NCBI GenBank assembly: GCA_943736015.1
Contig: OX031060.1
Location: 14,707,501-14,771,500, forward strand
DNA length: 64,000 nt
Reading direction: 5' to 3'
DNA from: Tridacna crocea
Taxonomy: Eukaryota > Mollusca > Bivalvia > Cardiida > Cardiidae
The translations under genes were made by a program, and so were the position numbers. Below are positions 1 through 15,000 of this stretch, piece after piece (position 1 is the stretch's first letter; the number at the start of each line of letters is the position of its first letter). The notes under the pieces are model-generated. The model was not told where the DNA came from. It worked only from the letters and a program-made list of their open reading frames with translations, and ran no database searches.

Positions 1-34
1 TTGATCTGCACTGTCTGCTTCTCTGTTGTACATA
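1..34 (-). CDS. VPS13D: possible start of VPS13D exon 46 (cut by edge)
   Basis: After a pyrimidine-rich tract and a tgccag acceptor the frame set by exon 45 stays open to the window edge (MYNREADSAD). The acceptor and phase fit, but the peptide is too short and unlike the expected TMRIG block to be sure. Confidence 0.35.
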
Positions 35-3000
35 CTGGCAGAAACAATATTAAAGTAACATGATTTTGGCTTTTTCTTTTTTCAAATCAAAAAGGTTCAT
101 TACATTTATACTGTGGGTTAAGGGTTACGGCTTAACCCATTACCACACAATCCCTACTTTTGATACCCCTTAGAAAGAAGCCTTTAGAAAACATTGTGGG
201 GAAAGGAGAAAATGCTGGTAACCTGCATTTTCTCCTTTTTCCACAATGTTTTTCTACCCTTCACAAAACAAATTTCAAATTTTCAGTCACTTTTATATTG
301 CCGTCTGCAAATGCTTTCAATCTGGGCCAGTCTAAAAAATTGTCGTTTGGTAATGAGTTAATTGTATTAAAGAAAGAAAAGCTCTTAAATTTAGAAATAT
401 ATCTTTGATGTTGAGCAACAAAAAGTCTGAAAATCACTGGATCATACATACAAATATGGGCACTCCTTTTCCACAAAGCTAAAGAGAAGTGGAGACACAA
501 CACGTGCCATCTCATGTTCCTCAAACTGGCCTGCAGCCTCGGATTTGGAGCTGTCCTGTCTGAACACTAGAGGCAGTCCAGATCTGTTCACTAACCAAAA
601 TGGAGATGATATTGTTATCTGTAAAACAGACATTAATTTTGTTAATATACCAGTAAGTGCTCTATAATCATTGATCTTTGAAAACAAAGGTGGACAACAG
701 GAAACTACTACTTTTTCTATACTCTGCAAGCACTGGCCAGGTAATAAAATATTTAATATTTGCCTTCTCTACGTCAATTCTAGCTGCAAAGCTTGTTTAA
801 ACATTTCCCAAACAATAATTCCAACCCCAAACAATAAATTTTAGATTCCTTTGTTTTCCAAACATCTGTAGACAACAAATTCAAAATTTGCACAAATAAG
901 CTTAAGCTCTCTGATAGGTATGAAAAAATTGTGGGAAAGGGAGAAAATGCTGGTGACCCAAAGCCGTCTTTCCCAGAGTCATAAAAACCTGGGACTGGTT
1001 GGTAAAGGGTTAAAGACATTGCGGTATATACAATAGCTCATCATAATCAAAACCATATTTTGCAACTATTTTTTTGGTTATTTTTCATGCGTCAAACCTA
1101 ATTAAGTGATCAAACTCTTTTTACAAAGATGTCTACAGCAAATTTGCTTCAAGATATAGTGAGTTCACAAATCAAACTAGAGCTGTCACTGAATGCAATT
1201 ATTTGTACACAGATGGACATGCTAATTCCAGTATTCCCCCGAAAACATTTGTTTTGCAGGAGTATAATCTATAGAAAATAAACAATCCTATCTGTCACAT
1301 ACCTGCACCGATCCACCAATTCGAATTGATATCTTTACATGCAGTTCAAGTAACCTATTATCTGTGTCGTATAACCTCAACTTAACTTTGTAATTTGAAG
1401 TTTCAGGTGGAATGATAAGCTCTCTACAGACAGGGAAGTTTTCCAGGTTAATCCCAAGTTCTAGATCTGATGATATGTCAGCCTGCAAAATATGGATTCA
1501 AAATATATGTTCTATTTTCTCAGAACATCTATCAGATACTATACAATACTATTTCATATTCATGACCTTTACTAATTAATTCCATGTTTCAACGACCCGA
1601 AATAGAATCTCCATCATTAAATTTTAACTCTTTACCACAAAACAAAATTTTAGACTGGTCCAATTTGAAAGCAGTAACTGTTGCAGACGACAAAATAAAA
1701 GTGACTTGAAAATTGAAATTTATTTTCGAAAGGTTAGACAACATCGTAGGAAAAGGAGGAAATGCTGGTTACCAGCATTTTCTATTTTTCCCACAATGTT
1801 TTCCAAAGGCTTCTTCCCCAGGGTTGTTAAAAGTCAGGATTATGTGGTAAAAAGGTTAACTCATGTTTCAGTAGTTGTCTCCTTTTCACTTGAAGGGCAG
1901 ATTCTTGATTGCTTTTGAAGCATTTTAAAGCAACTACATTGTATGTCTCAGGGAAACATAACAGTGATTTGAGGAATCAGCAGCTGATTTGATAGTTTTT
2001 CCATTTGTGATGATGTTTTATTTTTAGTCTAATTAAACTTATACATATCTGCATATTCTAAATCTAACAACTCTTCCAGTTACATTCACCAAACATTTCA
2101 TATGAGAAAATGGTGTAGCAAATTTCTGTTATCGTTACACATTGTGGAAACTGTAAATGTGAAAGCATGGGAACGAAATATACAGAAGATATCTTTCATA
2201 AATTATGGAGATGATATTGCAGGAAAAGCAGTCATTTCTTATGACAAGTGATTCCTAGCATGTCTTTTGTAAGAAGTTTATGACAAGATAATAAGAACCA
2301 GTAACTGTAAAGAAAAACATCAATAGCTGGGAGTAAAACTATATTATGCTTGTAACTTACTGAGTGGAGTTGTGCTTCTTTTCCTGGTTTTATTTCCCCA
2401 CAAATCTGTGTTCTTTTTAAATAGTACCTCAGATCCATAGGCAGTAGATTCTTGATGGTTGCTGGAGGCATTATGATTAGTGTATGGGCAGGCAAGGGAG
2501 ATAATCCATGTTCAAGTCTGGGTTCCTCTGGGTACCTCTCTCTCCGAACAGCCACACAAAACCTGTATTGTTAACAAAACTCATGAAATCATCTTAGTAA
2601 ACTTTGTCTAGTGACTATCCATTTAGCAACAACATTAACAGCTATGAAGTTATTCATATCTGTCTATCTGTCAGTACAAATTGTTTGTCAACTGAAATAT
2701 AGTTATAAAGATTTTGACAGAAAATTGAAACTCATTTTTTTTTTTTTTAAAGGAACTTTACAATTTCAGAACGGAAAACCGGTGTATTTCCGGGTATGTA
2801 CCTATCTGGTGTATATCAATCTACCAGATATAGCCTTAGGATCTGAAGGCTCCCGTCATCCAAGGTATTTGTCTAGAACCCATTGAATTGTAAGTTGTAC
2901 TAGTTCTTTTGTAACACAGAAAAATTTTCAAATAGCAAAAAGTTTCAAGCCATGTCAGCCTCTGTGGACTGCACAGGCTGACATGGTGCTGATACTTTCC

Positions 3001-6000
3001 GTAGAAAAGGCATGACTTAAATCATTTAACCCTTTGGCAAACAATCCCTGATTTTCCCAGCCCTGGGAAAGAAGGCTTTTGAAAACATTGAGGAAAAAGG
3101 AGAAAATGCTGGTAACCAGCATTTTCTCCTTTTCCCACTATGTTTTCTATCCTATTAACCCTTTGTCAAACAATCCCTGGCTTTTATGACCCTGAGATAA
3201 AAGTCTTTTGAAAACATTGTGGTAACCAGCATTTTCTCCTTTTCCCACAATGTTTTCTACCCTGCTGGAAACATATTTCAATTTTTGAGTTACCTTTCTT
3301 TTGTCATCTGCAAGTGCTTTCAATTTGGACCAGTCTAAAATTTTGTTGCCCAGTAGAGAGTTAAAGGCCTACAGCTAATTTGTACCATTTCTGAATTTTG
3401 TTATCTGCGGATGCTCTTAGTTTGGAAGAGTTCAAAATTTGTCGTTTGGGAAAGGGTTGAAGACATTCAAGTATCTAAATGTACCTATAGGTATCTTTTG
3501 ACCCTGATACTTCACAAGTTCTCATGGTAGCATGCACCTGTCCAGGTTTGGAAACATGTTGCCATTGAATTGTTTCATCACAATATTCCACCATCCAATC
3601 TGTGGGCCTCACCCATAACCTTGACCCCACAAACGGCATTGGAATGGGTTTCTGCTGGTTGGAATTAACAGTCATGTAATCATAGCGACCTGAAATGCAA
3701 AATCAAATTGACCAATAATATCAGATAAAACTATTGGCTCCTTTATATGGCTAGCAACACTTGAAAAGGGACATTCGGATATTTGCGTAAAGTGTTGTCT
3801 TAGATCAGCCTGCACAGTCCAATCACTAGATTTTGTGCTACATTAGACTCATACAAAACAGGAAATAACATAAATAACAGAAGGTCTCATTTTGGATTAG
3901 CCTGCGCATACTGTGCAGGCTGATCCTAGACAACACTTTACACAGATGTTCTTATCCTGTGAAAAGGAGGCTTACCAAACGACAAATTTTGGACTGGACC
4001 TAACTGAATGCATTTGCAGACGACAAATTAGAAGTAGCTCCTTTTGCCATAGCATGGTTCATATACATTAAGTTAAATCAACTTTAGAAATCTTATTAAA
4101 AACAGATAATCTCTAGTTCTACAAATCAAGCCATAACATGGTTATAGATCCAAGACTGCCACTATTTTTCCAACTGAGTCAAGAGGTAGACTGGTAAAAA
4201 TTGACCAGCAGCAAAAAGTAGTGGTCCAAGTCAGGCTGACCCGGGTCGATACTTTTCGCAGATGGTTTTAAGTCCCTTTTCACAGAGCAAGGTTCATGTC
4301 CATTTACCTGGAATTATGGGATTGTCCATTTTGACCTCGATCGGACCATCAAGTCTATTGCAAACCATCAGTGCAGATCGTAATGTGATGACTTTTCTGG
4401 CGCTGCCTTCCTGACTTATATCAAACACAATTCTAGCCTTCTGCTGGTCATTCTGTAAAAATAAAACCGATAAGCCATTCTTTTCATCTATAAACTATGA
4501 TAAGCTTGAAATTTGTGTGTAATATGTTTTTTGCTTAATTACCAATTGACAAAATTTTAGGTTTGTCCAAATCCAAAGCTTTTACCGACATCAAAATAAA
4601 AGTGACTGAAAAGTTGAAATTTGCTTTGTGTAGGGTAGAAAACATTGTGGGAAAAGGAGAAAATGCTAGTTCCCTGCATTTTCTCCTTTTCCCACAATGT
4701 TTTCAAGGGCTTCTTTTACTCTACTCTGTCAAAGAGAAATCACATCATTTGAGTTGCACTGAAAATGTCATCTGCCAATGCTTTCAATCTGGACAAGGCT
4801 AAAATTTTGTCATCCGGTAAAGGGTTAATACTTAACAAAAAAATCCTATGTTCTGATCAGATGTACAATGGCGACTTCTGAAAACAGTAAGGGAAAAAGA
4901 GGAAATGCTGGCATCCAGCATTTTCACCATTTTCCACAAGTTTTCTATTACATCCAAGGCACATCTCATCCTCTGAGCCACATCTGAGTAATCTATATAT
5001 GATTGACTTTGGACCAGTACAAAATTTTGTTGTTTTGTAAAATTGTAAAGGTCAGTTTTCCAGCTTAAAACTTTATGAAATTCTTGCAAAAAAATTAGTC
5101 ATGGAAATAAAAAAAATTAGGTGAAATAGTCTGCTATAGAAGTACAGATTGTGCCAGAAGCCCCTTACCACTTTGATGATTGACGGCCTTGATACATCTG
5201 GGAGTGTGTCCCTAAAGTAGACCCCTACTTTATCTACAGACAAGGGGCTCAGTCTCTGCCAGCCTTCCACTCTAGCTGTTAGCTGGTTTACACGAAATGA
5301 ATCTGATTTCTGAATAAATACAAAGGAAAAGTTAAAAATACTATAGTAGCTTTCCCACAGCGGACATTTTCAACATTTAACTCATTACCAAGCGACAAAA
5401 TATTAGGTTTGTCAAAGTCAAAAGCATTTGCAGACGACAAAATAAAAGTGACTGAAAATTTGAAATTTGTTCTGTGAAGGATGGAAAACATTGTGGGAAA
5501 AGGAGAAAATGCTGGTTACCAGCATTTTCTCCTTTTCCCACAATGTTTTCTATAGGCTTCTTTATCAGGGTTGTTGAAAGTAGGGATTGTGTGGTAATGG
5601 GTTAAACCAGTATGTCAACTTGATTCATCTTGCAATTTGTTGCAGCAGGTCTTGGAAACATTCTTGTATCATTAGCAGTATCAACATAAACTAAGGTTAG
5701 TACATGGATATGAGTACAGAAAAAAGAACAATTACAATGGTGCAACAGTTTTTCAAAATTTGACATAATTATTCAATTCTGAATTTCTAAATCATAACAG
5801 CATTACCTCCATAAAAAGAAATACAGCAAATGGCATAAAAGAAACCATTGTGCAGTTATTGACATCATTCAATCAAATCCTATACAATAAAAAACTGACT
5901 CTCTCAAATAAAAGTTAACTGTAGACAGTAAATTTGAAATAGGTACAAATGAACTGTACTCATCTGATAGGGTTAAAAACATTATGGGCAATGTAGAAAA

Positions 6001-9000
6001 TACTTGTCACCAGCTTTTTCTCCTTTTCCATTACTGTTTTACAAAACCTTATTCCAGTGGGTTGTTAAAACTTGAGTTACTACAGAAATCATTCAAGAAC
6101 ACATGAACGGAAGTGGCAACACTTCGACCAATAGAAATTGTTCACCACCAGCAAAATTCCCTTTCACCCTTTATCACACAACCCCGCCTTTTAACCACCC
6201 TGAGAAAAAAGCCTTTTGAAAACATTGTGGGAAAAGGAGAAAATGCTGGTAACCAGCATTTTCTCCTTGTCCCACAATGTTTTATACCCTTCCCAAATCA
6301 AATTTCAATTTTTCAGGCACACTAATCTTGTCGTCTGCCAATGCTTTCAATTTGGACCAGTCTATAAATTTGTCGTTTAGTAAAGAGTTAACCCATTACC
6401 ACACAGTCCCTACTTTTGACACCCCTGAGAAAGAAGCCTTTTGAAAATACTGTAGGAAAAGGAGAAAATGCTGGTAACCAGCATTTTCTCCTTTTCCCAC
6501 AGTGTTTTCTACCCTTCCCAGAACAAATTTCAATTTTTCAGTCACCTCTATTTTGTCGTCTGCAAAATGCTTTCAATTTGAACCAGTCTAAAATATTGTC
6601 GAGTGGTAATGAGTTAACCCCTTCTCACAAAGTTTTCTACCCTATCTAAACAAAATTGTAATCTTTGAGCCACTTTGAAATTGTCGTCTGCAAATGCTTT
6701 CAATTTGGCCTTGTCTAAAATTTTGCTGTGTGGTAAAGAGCTAAGCAACTCTATGGATGTTTTCAGTCATCTGCTACATATTTGTATCAGAAGATAAAGA
6801 GTCACATAATCAGCTTGAATTAATACCTTATGTCTGATTTTTTCCCTCCTCAAGAACTGAAATGGAACTTCTTCATTCGGAGCAACATCTCTCCAGCTGC
6901 TTGAATGTATATTTATGTCATCCATTCTCTGACCATGGATCTTCTGTGAGTCAGTTCCCACTTGAGATGGACTGACAGTGATAGGTACGAAACTAATTGG
7001 GGAACCAGTGTAATTTCTGATCACATAGGGAGTAAACATTTGCCTTTTACGCACAACTCCAGACGGTGATTGAATATCCCTGAAATGAATGGTGACATAA
7101 GATGAATAGTAGACCTAAAGATATGGATTCTTTTCACTCTTCAAATTTTTGTTTCTGCTCAAAACTTTGGTCTTTTTCTAGATCAAAACCTGTGTTGTGG
7201 GTACTTATAAGAATAGTCTGATTGAGACAATTCTAATGATTTAATAAAAGATGATCACATGTGACGAAATTATTCCCTTACCAGTACCTTCCTAAGAGAT
7301 GCAAAAACACAAGATTGTTTAGGAATAGGTCAAGCGACAGGGCAGACCTAGAAAGAGTGACAAAAATAAGGTAGATAGTAATCTGAAATGCCTTTGATCG
7401 TACAAGATGGTCAGACCCTAAAAGTTACATACAGAACTGACAAATGGCTTGCAACACCTAAAAAGGGACATTCGGACATGTGCATAAAGTGTCCTCTTGG
7501 ACCAGAATAGGCTGATCCAAGAAGGCACCTCATGACTACATTCAATTATGTGCTACAAGAGACTTGTGCTAAACAGAAAATTACATAAAAATGGAAAGTG
7601 CCATTTTGGATTAGCCTGCACAGACTGCGCAGGATAATACAAGACGACACTTTACACAAATGTCAGATAGCCTCTTTTTGGGTGTTGCAGGCCATATCAT
7701 TCAAAATGTAATCTTTACCTGTCATCTTTCTGTTTATAATAATCCTCTGTCCATTTATCCTTTGTGTTGTTATACAAGTCAAGCAAGGTCTCTGTCACAT
7801 TGATGTTTAAAACTTCAGAGGCTAAAATACAACAGTATAACTGTCAAACAATCTCCTTCATTGAAAGAAATATTTGGAAAGCAAAGCTACATGTGAAAAA
7901 AATCACAGAACAGTAGTATACAGCGGAAAATATTAATAGAGCAATTGTTATAAATACTGTAAAGCAGGAAATGGTTTCACGCATTTTAATTTAGTGTCTT
8001 CATTGGAAGATTTATAAGAGTCCTACCTGATATCTCCACAGCTAGTTTTTCCTCTCTTTCTTTGAAGTTTTTCCACTGAGCTTGGCATCTGAAAGACCAA
8101 AGAAACACCCACTAAATTTTTGATTTTCATGTAAAAGGCCATGGTAATAAATTAACCCTTTACCAAACAATCCCTGGATTTTACAACTCTGAGATAGAGG
8201 CTTTTTGAAAACATGGCGAGAAAAGGAGAAATGCTGGTAACTAGCATTTTCAATCAGTCTAAAATTTTGTCTTTCGGCAAAGAGTTTAGAGATGAAATAT
8301 ATGCAAGCCTCAGCATTTCCTCCTTTTTTCAACAATTTTTTCAAAATTCATTTTCTTCAGAATTGTTAAAAGTTTGAACTGTGTGGCAAAGGGTTACTGT
8401 AATTAGTGTTAAGTTTTCAACAGGTAAAAGCTTTTGTTTATTTACCTCCACTGTTCTATCAATGGTTCCCATCCAGACAACTTTCTATTGTAATAATCAC
8501 CTGTCATCAAACAACTCACTTTACCTTCCATCCCAGGCTCATACTTTAGATTAAAACCTGCAAATATAAAAGTTCTGTGAAACATACTGTCTTATTCCAA
8601 AAGGTCGACTGATCAATACTGCATACAGTATTTATTCTCATAAAAATCTTATTGGGCTGATAAGCAAACAATCCCATGTGTTAATAACCCATTCCGCATA
8701 CCCCACGATGATGGGAGCCATCATATCCCTCAGCTGTAACTTGTGGATTGATATGTGTCAGACCGATACCTTCATTGCCCGGAAATACGCCTATTTACGG
8801 TTACTGGTTACCAGCATTTTCTCCTTTTCCTACAATGTTTTCGAAAGGCTTCTTTCTCAGGGTCATCAAAAGTAGAAATTGTGTGGTAATGGTTGGTTGT
8901 ATTGGGTTTAACGCCATTTTAGCACCTAAGGTCATATCATGGTGGTCGGTGACGCACAGGTGTTTCCTGGCTTTCTCACACGGGTACTTACATAACTTTC

Positions 9001-12000
9001 TTTCTAAAGCCACCAACTACTTTTCTCAAATGCTTCAGCAAAAGTGAGAGGTGCAAATACGCAGGCAAGAAAGTTTGCCTAAACCAGGTATCAAACTCAC
9101 AACCACCAGGTCATGAGTCTGACACACTCACCACTAAGCAATCCGAGTGGGCATGTGGGAATGGGTTAACTTTGTAATCCAAGTGATAAAATGTAGTAAA
9201 CAATCAGAAAACGGAAACTTACCATGGAAATTCAGCTCTACTAGAGGTACATCTGCATCCTGACAATCATCTATCAAACACAGACAGAAATTGCTGCCTG
9301 TAAACTGAAACAACAATTCAATAAACCTTGGTTAAAAATAGACATTATTGTAATGAATATCATGGATAACTTTGTTACCAGAAACCAAACGACACTATTT
9401 TAGACTTATCCAAATTGGAAGCATTTGCAGACGACAAAATAAAAGTGAATGAAAATTGGAAATGTGTTTTGTGAAGAGTTGAAAACATTGTGGGAAAAGG
9501 AGAAAATGCTGGTTACCAGCATTTTCTCCTTTTCCCACAATGTTTTCTAGAGGCTTCTTTCTCAAGGTCGTCGAAAGTAGAGATTGTGTGGTAATGGATT
9601 AATGCTGAAAAACCTTGTTTTGTTTGTTTCAAATAATGTTTTCAGCAGTATTTGAGATGTAATACAGCGGCTATCACAACTATCCATCCCTTCCTGAACC
9701 TCATTTGGGCTATAGTATATCTGCTTCTTTATCAGCTTAAATATTCTACACGGAACTACATTTTTTTCTAATTCTAAAAAAACCTGTTTCCTTAATTTAA
9801 TATATTGACTCTTTACCAAACAACAAAATTTTGGACTGGTTCAAATTAAAAGCACTTGCAGACTACAATTTAAATGCAATTCAAAAATTAATTTTTTTTT
9901 TTCCAGCAGGGTAGAAAAGATTTTGGGAAAAGAAGAAAATGCTGGTTACCAGCATTTTCTCCTTTTCCCTCAATGCTTTCAAAAGGCTTCTATCTCAGGG
10001 TCGTAAAAACCATGGATGTTTTGGTAAAGGGTAAATGTTGTATGACAATACTATGCAGTTATATTCCTTTATTTCCAGTTCGTAATGAATACTAACAGAC
10101 ATTTACCTCCACTTGTGTAATGTTCACTGTGTCTTGTTTAGGTTTCTGTGGTTTACAGTTTTCTGTCAGCCAAACAGCCGCTTCCTGGATATCATTATCT
10201 TTCAACTTTAAAGCTTTCAGACAATCTTCAGGACTGAATCCAAGATCAAGAAGCTCATTCATTTGGCTCTCTGAAATATCAACATATTGATCAGTTACAT
10301 AAATTCTCAGTGAAAACCTTTTAAGACAAGTGGACCATGATGGTCCTATATCGCTCACCTGAGTACTAAGCATTAAAGGTCTACAATGAAGATACATGTA
10401 ATATAATAGTTGCAAAGAGCAGGCAATGTAACAAACATGTTTACCAAGTCTAAATTCAATTTGACTAGAGACTTCAAAATTCCACACTGGATAAGTAAAA
10501 CCTACTGTAAGAATGAAGATCAAAGTGAAATTATTCAAAATCCGTGCTAAGTAGAATTATTGTTCTTGCACACAGTACTCGGTAATATTGCAACAAACAT
10601 GCATACCAATTTTGAAGTCGTCCTGATTTGAGATGACAAAGTTATATTCCGGACAAGCACTAAATGCAGACACAAGAGATTTTATCGAGACAAACATTCT
10701 AACTAACTTTAAATTCAGCTTAGCAAGAAATGTGGTCCCTAGAATGCTCACAAGATTTTTAAAGGTTTCCCTCCTTATCTGTGAAATCTAAGACCAACAA
10801 CATAGGGCTAACTTTCATACCAGGGCTATAATTTGAAGTGTTTTGGTAGAGGGCCACTAGATGCTACATGCCAAATATGAAAGCTCTAGCCCTTATGGTT
10901 TGGGACAAGAAGATTTTCCAAGATTTCCTTCTTTATCACTATGTGAAATCCGAGAACCAACAGCATAGGGCCATTTTTGACACTAGGGTAATAATTTAAG
11001 GTATTTTGCTAGAGGGCCACTAGATGATGCTGCATACCAATTATGAAAGCTCTGGCCATTACCATTTGGGACAAAGAGATTTCTGAAGATTTTCTTATCT
11101 CGATGTGAAATCCGAGACCCATAAAATAGGGCCAATTTTTTACATCAGGGCCATAATATGAAGCATTTTGGTAGACAGCTACTAGATGATAATACATGCC
11201 AAATATGAGAGCTCTGGCCATTACCATTTGGGACAAGAAGATTTTTAAAGATTTCCTTCCTTGTCTCTATGTGAAATCCAAGACCAACAACAAAGGGCTA
11301 ATTTTCACACCAGGACCATAATTTGAAGTATTTTAGTAGAGGGCTACTAGATGATCCTGCATGCCAAATATGAAAGCTGTAGCCCTTACGGTTTGGGACA
11401 AGAAGATATTTAAAGATTTTCTTCTTATCTCTTTGAGAAATCCAAGACCCCACAACATAGGGCCATTTCCAACACTAGGCCCATAATTTGAAGTATTTTG
11501 GTAGAGGGCCACTAGATGATGCTACATGCCAAATATGAAAGCTCTAGCCCTTATGGTTTGGGACAAGAAGATATTTAAAGATTTCCTTCTTTATCTCTAT
11601 GTGAAATCCGAGAACCCACAACATAGGGGTACTTTCAACACCAGGGCCATAATTTGAAGTGTTTTGGTAAAGGGCCACTGGATGATGCTACATGCCAAAT
11701 ATGAAAGCTCTAGCCCTTATGGTTTGGGACAAGAAGATTTTTAAAGTTTTTTCTTTCGGTTGCCATGGCAACCAGAGTTCTTCATGGAATTCAAATCTTT
11801 GAAGTATTTTGAAAGTACATCACCTAAGGATCATTTCTGTGAAGTTTCATTAAAATCTGATGGGTGGTTTCAGAGAAGAAGATTTTTTAGTAATTGTTTA
11901 CGGACGGACAGACAGACAGAAAGTCAACGACCGATCATAATAGCTCACCCCATGCTCAGGTGAGCTAAAAAACATTCTAATAGAGAATGTTGGGTTAATA

Positions 12001-15000
12001 AGAACTGAAAAGTGCTAGCTGCAGTACAAATAGGTACGACCCTGAGAATGAGGCCTTTTGAATGAAGACATTGTAGGAAAAGGAGAAAATGCTCTTCTCT
12101 TTTTCCCACAAAGTTTTCTACAAAATTCAATGTTTGAGTTTCAAGTGCTTTCAATTTGGACCAGTCTAAAATTTTGTCATTTGATAAAGGGTTAAATTTT
12201 ACAGCTGATGTATATGGAAGCTTGTGCCTCCTTTTTTATACACCTTACATTCCTGTTGGCATCAACGCCTAACACCTAAAATAGAATATCAAGGTTGTTG
12301 TGATCTCTCAGGTGTTTTTTTGCATTTTGTTGATCTTGTAATTATATTTTTTTTGCATTTTGTTGATCTTCTAATTATATTATAAGTATTATAAACAAAT
12401 AACATTTCACATCTTTTTTCAATTCAGTACAATATGTATGAGCCATGCTCTATAAAAAGGGGGCTCAATGCAACTGCAAAAAGTATTGATTCAGGTCAGC
12501 CTGCGCAGTCTGCGCAGGCTGACCTGGGTCAAAACTTTTTGTCATTTGTCTGTATGTCAAAAGGTCAGTATATCACACGATATTGTTGTTTGTTTAAAAA
12601 AGTGGCTTTTATTGATTCATAATTATGCGATAACTTGCCTGATATCATGTAAAGGTCAGTGTATCGCATGATATACCGGTAGTTGTTTGCTTAAAAAAGT
12701 GGCTTTTATTGATTCATAATTATGCGATAACTTGCCTGATATCATGTAAAGGTCAGTGTATTGCATGATATACCGGTAGCTGTTTGTTTAAAAAAGTGGC
12801 TTTTATTGATTCATAATTATGCAATAACTTGCCTGATATCATGTATCATGGAGATGCATTAAGCCACCTTTCGCCAGAGCATGGCTCATATAGAATATTT
12901 CCTTCTTAACTCTTTACCAAACGACAAAATTTTGGACTATTCCATACTGAAAGCATTTGCAGACAACAAAATAAATGAGAATCAAAAACTGATTTTTGGC
13001 TTTCTGAGGGTAGAAAACATTGTGGGATAAGAAGAAAATGCTGGTTACCAGCATTTTCTCCTTTTCTCACAATGTTTTCAAAATGCTTCTATCTCAGGGT
13101 CATTAAAAGTCGGGATTGTGAGGAAAGGAGATAAAGGATGAAAATTAAAATCTACCCATTTCCTGATAGCGGAAAGAAAACAATCTTATAGCCTGTAAGA
13201 TAGATTTACCTGTAAAGTCTGACACTGGTGAAGTTTTTGGTCGCTTTGCTTGTAATGCCTGTTTAGGCAAGGAATCCATTATAGCCAAAAATAACTTCAT
13301 GTCCTGGTAGGAAAGTCTGACATTCATGGTGTTGAAACTTGCCTGTAACAGTGAAAAAAACAAAACAAATGCACTAATAGGTTTGTTACCTCTTGTAGTT
13401 ACAATAAAATATCATATCTTGCAAGCGATTCTAAGGGTTTTTGTATAGGGGAGATATTTTATCACACTTTCATTTAAGGTTTTCAGTTATATTGCATAGC
13501 TTCCTGTGTGTTCGTGTGCTTTGTAGGTTTTAAGGAGCACTAGGCTGGGGCTCTGTAATGTCCTGCCTAAGAACAGTCAAACAACCTGAGAACCCATAAA
13601 GATCAAGCATGGTTTGCATGGCAACAATGTCTATCGCCTTAATTAACCCTTTACCAAACAACAAGATTTTATACTGGTCCAAAATCAAAGCATTTGCAGA
13701 TGACAAATTAATGTGACTCCAAAATTTATATTTGTTTTAGGATGGGTGGCAAACATCATGAGAAAAGGAGAAATGCTGGTTAACAGCATTTTCTCCTTTT
13801 CCCACAATGCTTTCAAAATGGTTTCTTCCTCAGGGTTGTGACCTGGGATTGTTTGGCAAAGGGTTAGTTAAGGAGCCAAGGAGGGATGATAGATAAGAAA
13901 AACACCATCAGTAAGGGAACTATAGCTTCGCACAGGCTGTTGTTTGTTTTCTTATAATGTTTACAAAGACCACACATTGCAGAGGCATAGAAAAGTCCTA
14001 CTTGTACAATAAAATGTCCATGAAAGTCACTTTTGCCCCACTCATTCATATCAAAAACATTTCATTAGTAAAGCTTCTATTTATGCAAGAATGCTGTTTT
14101 TCGACCAATCAAAAGATGTTACAATGGACAAATATTTGGAAAAAGAAAAAGTTCTCTTTTCTAAAGGATGGAAATTTCCAGAGAAAACTAGGGCTGTCAC
14201 TAAATGTGATTACATACCCCTGCCAGCCCTTTGACAGAAAAAAAAGTCAAGTTCAAGGAGAGATAATTCCTCAACCAGGAAGAGTTGACACTTGAAAATT
14301 ATGTCCTGCAAATCTTCAATATATGATCAATATATGTGCAAAGTTTTAATACAATTAAAGGAAAACTGAAGGAGGCGTTCGCAACACAAAATTACTAGTA
14401 TTTTGTACACAGACTGACACACTGACAGGCGGACGGACGGGCAGATGGACAGACAGGCTGAATCCAGTATATCCCTGAAAACATTCATTTGGGGGGGGAT
14501 TTAACCCTTTCCCAAACGGCAAATTTTGGACCAGACCAAACTGAAAGCATTCTGCAGATGACAACTTAACAGTTGCTAAAAAGATGATTTCTCTATATGA
14601 TGGGGTAGAAAACATTGTGGGAAAAGGAGAAAATGCTGGTTACCAGCATTTTCTCCTTTTCCCTCAATGCTTTCAAAAGGCTTCTATTCCTGACCCGTAA
14701 AAACCAGGGATTGTTTGGGAAAGGGTTAAATAATAATTGCTTTCCACAAGTAACTGTCCACTTATCTACAATCTCTTCCAAGAATTGTCATATACAACAG
14801 AGTAACAAAAAAACAAGTGATAACCCCATTGTGGACTGAACACTAAGCAAACAAACCAACCTCCAACAGTAGCTGTTTTTGTTCAACTACAGCTGCCTCC
14901 AGTAGACCAGCTGAAGAGCTTAGTTTGGTTGAAGGTAGAGGATTAGCATTCAATTCTACTGTGATAGACATTGGATCTACGATAGACAGAGCTGTTTCTT

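Noticed and set aside
13864-14295. ORFs at 13864-14049 and 13957-14295 as a small gene
   Set aside because: They overlap on opposite strands, run into a dispersed repeat, and match nothing recognisable.
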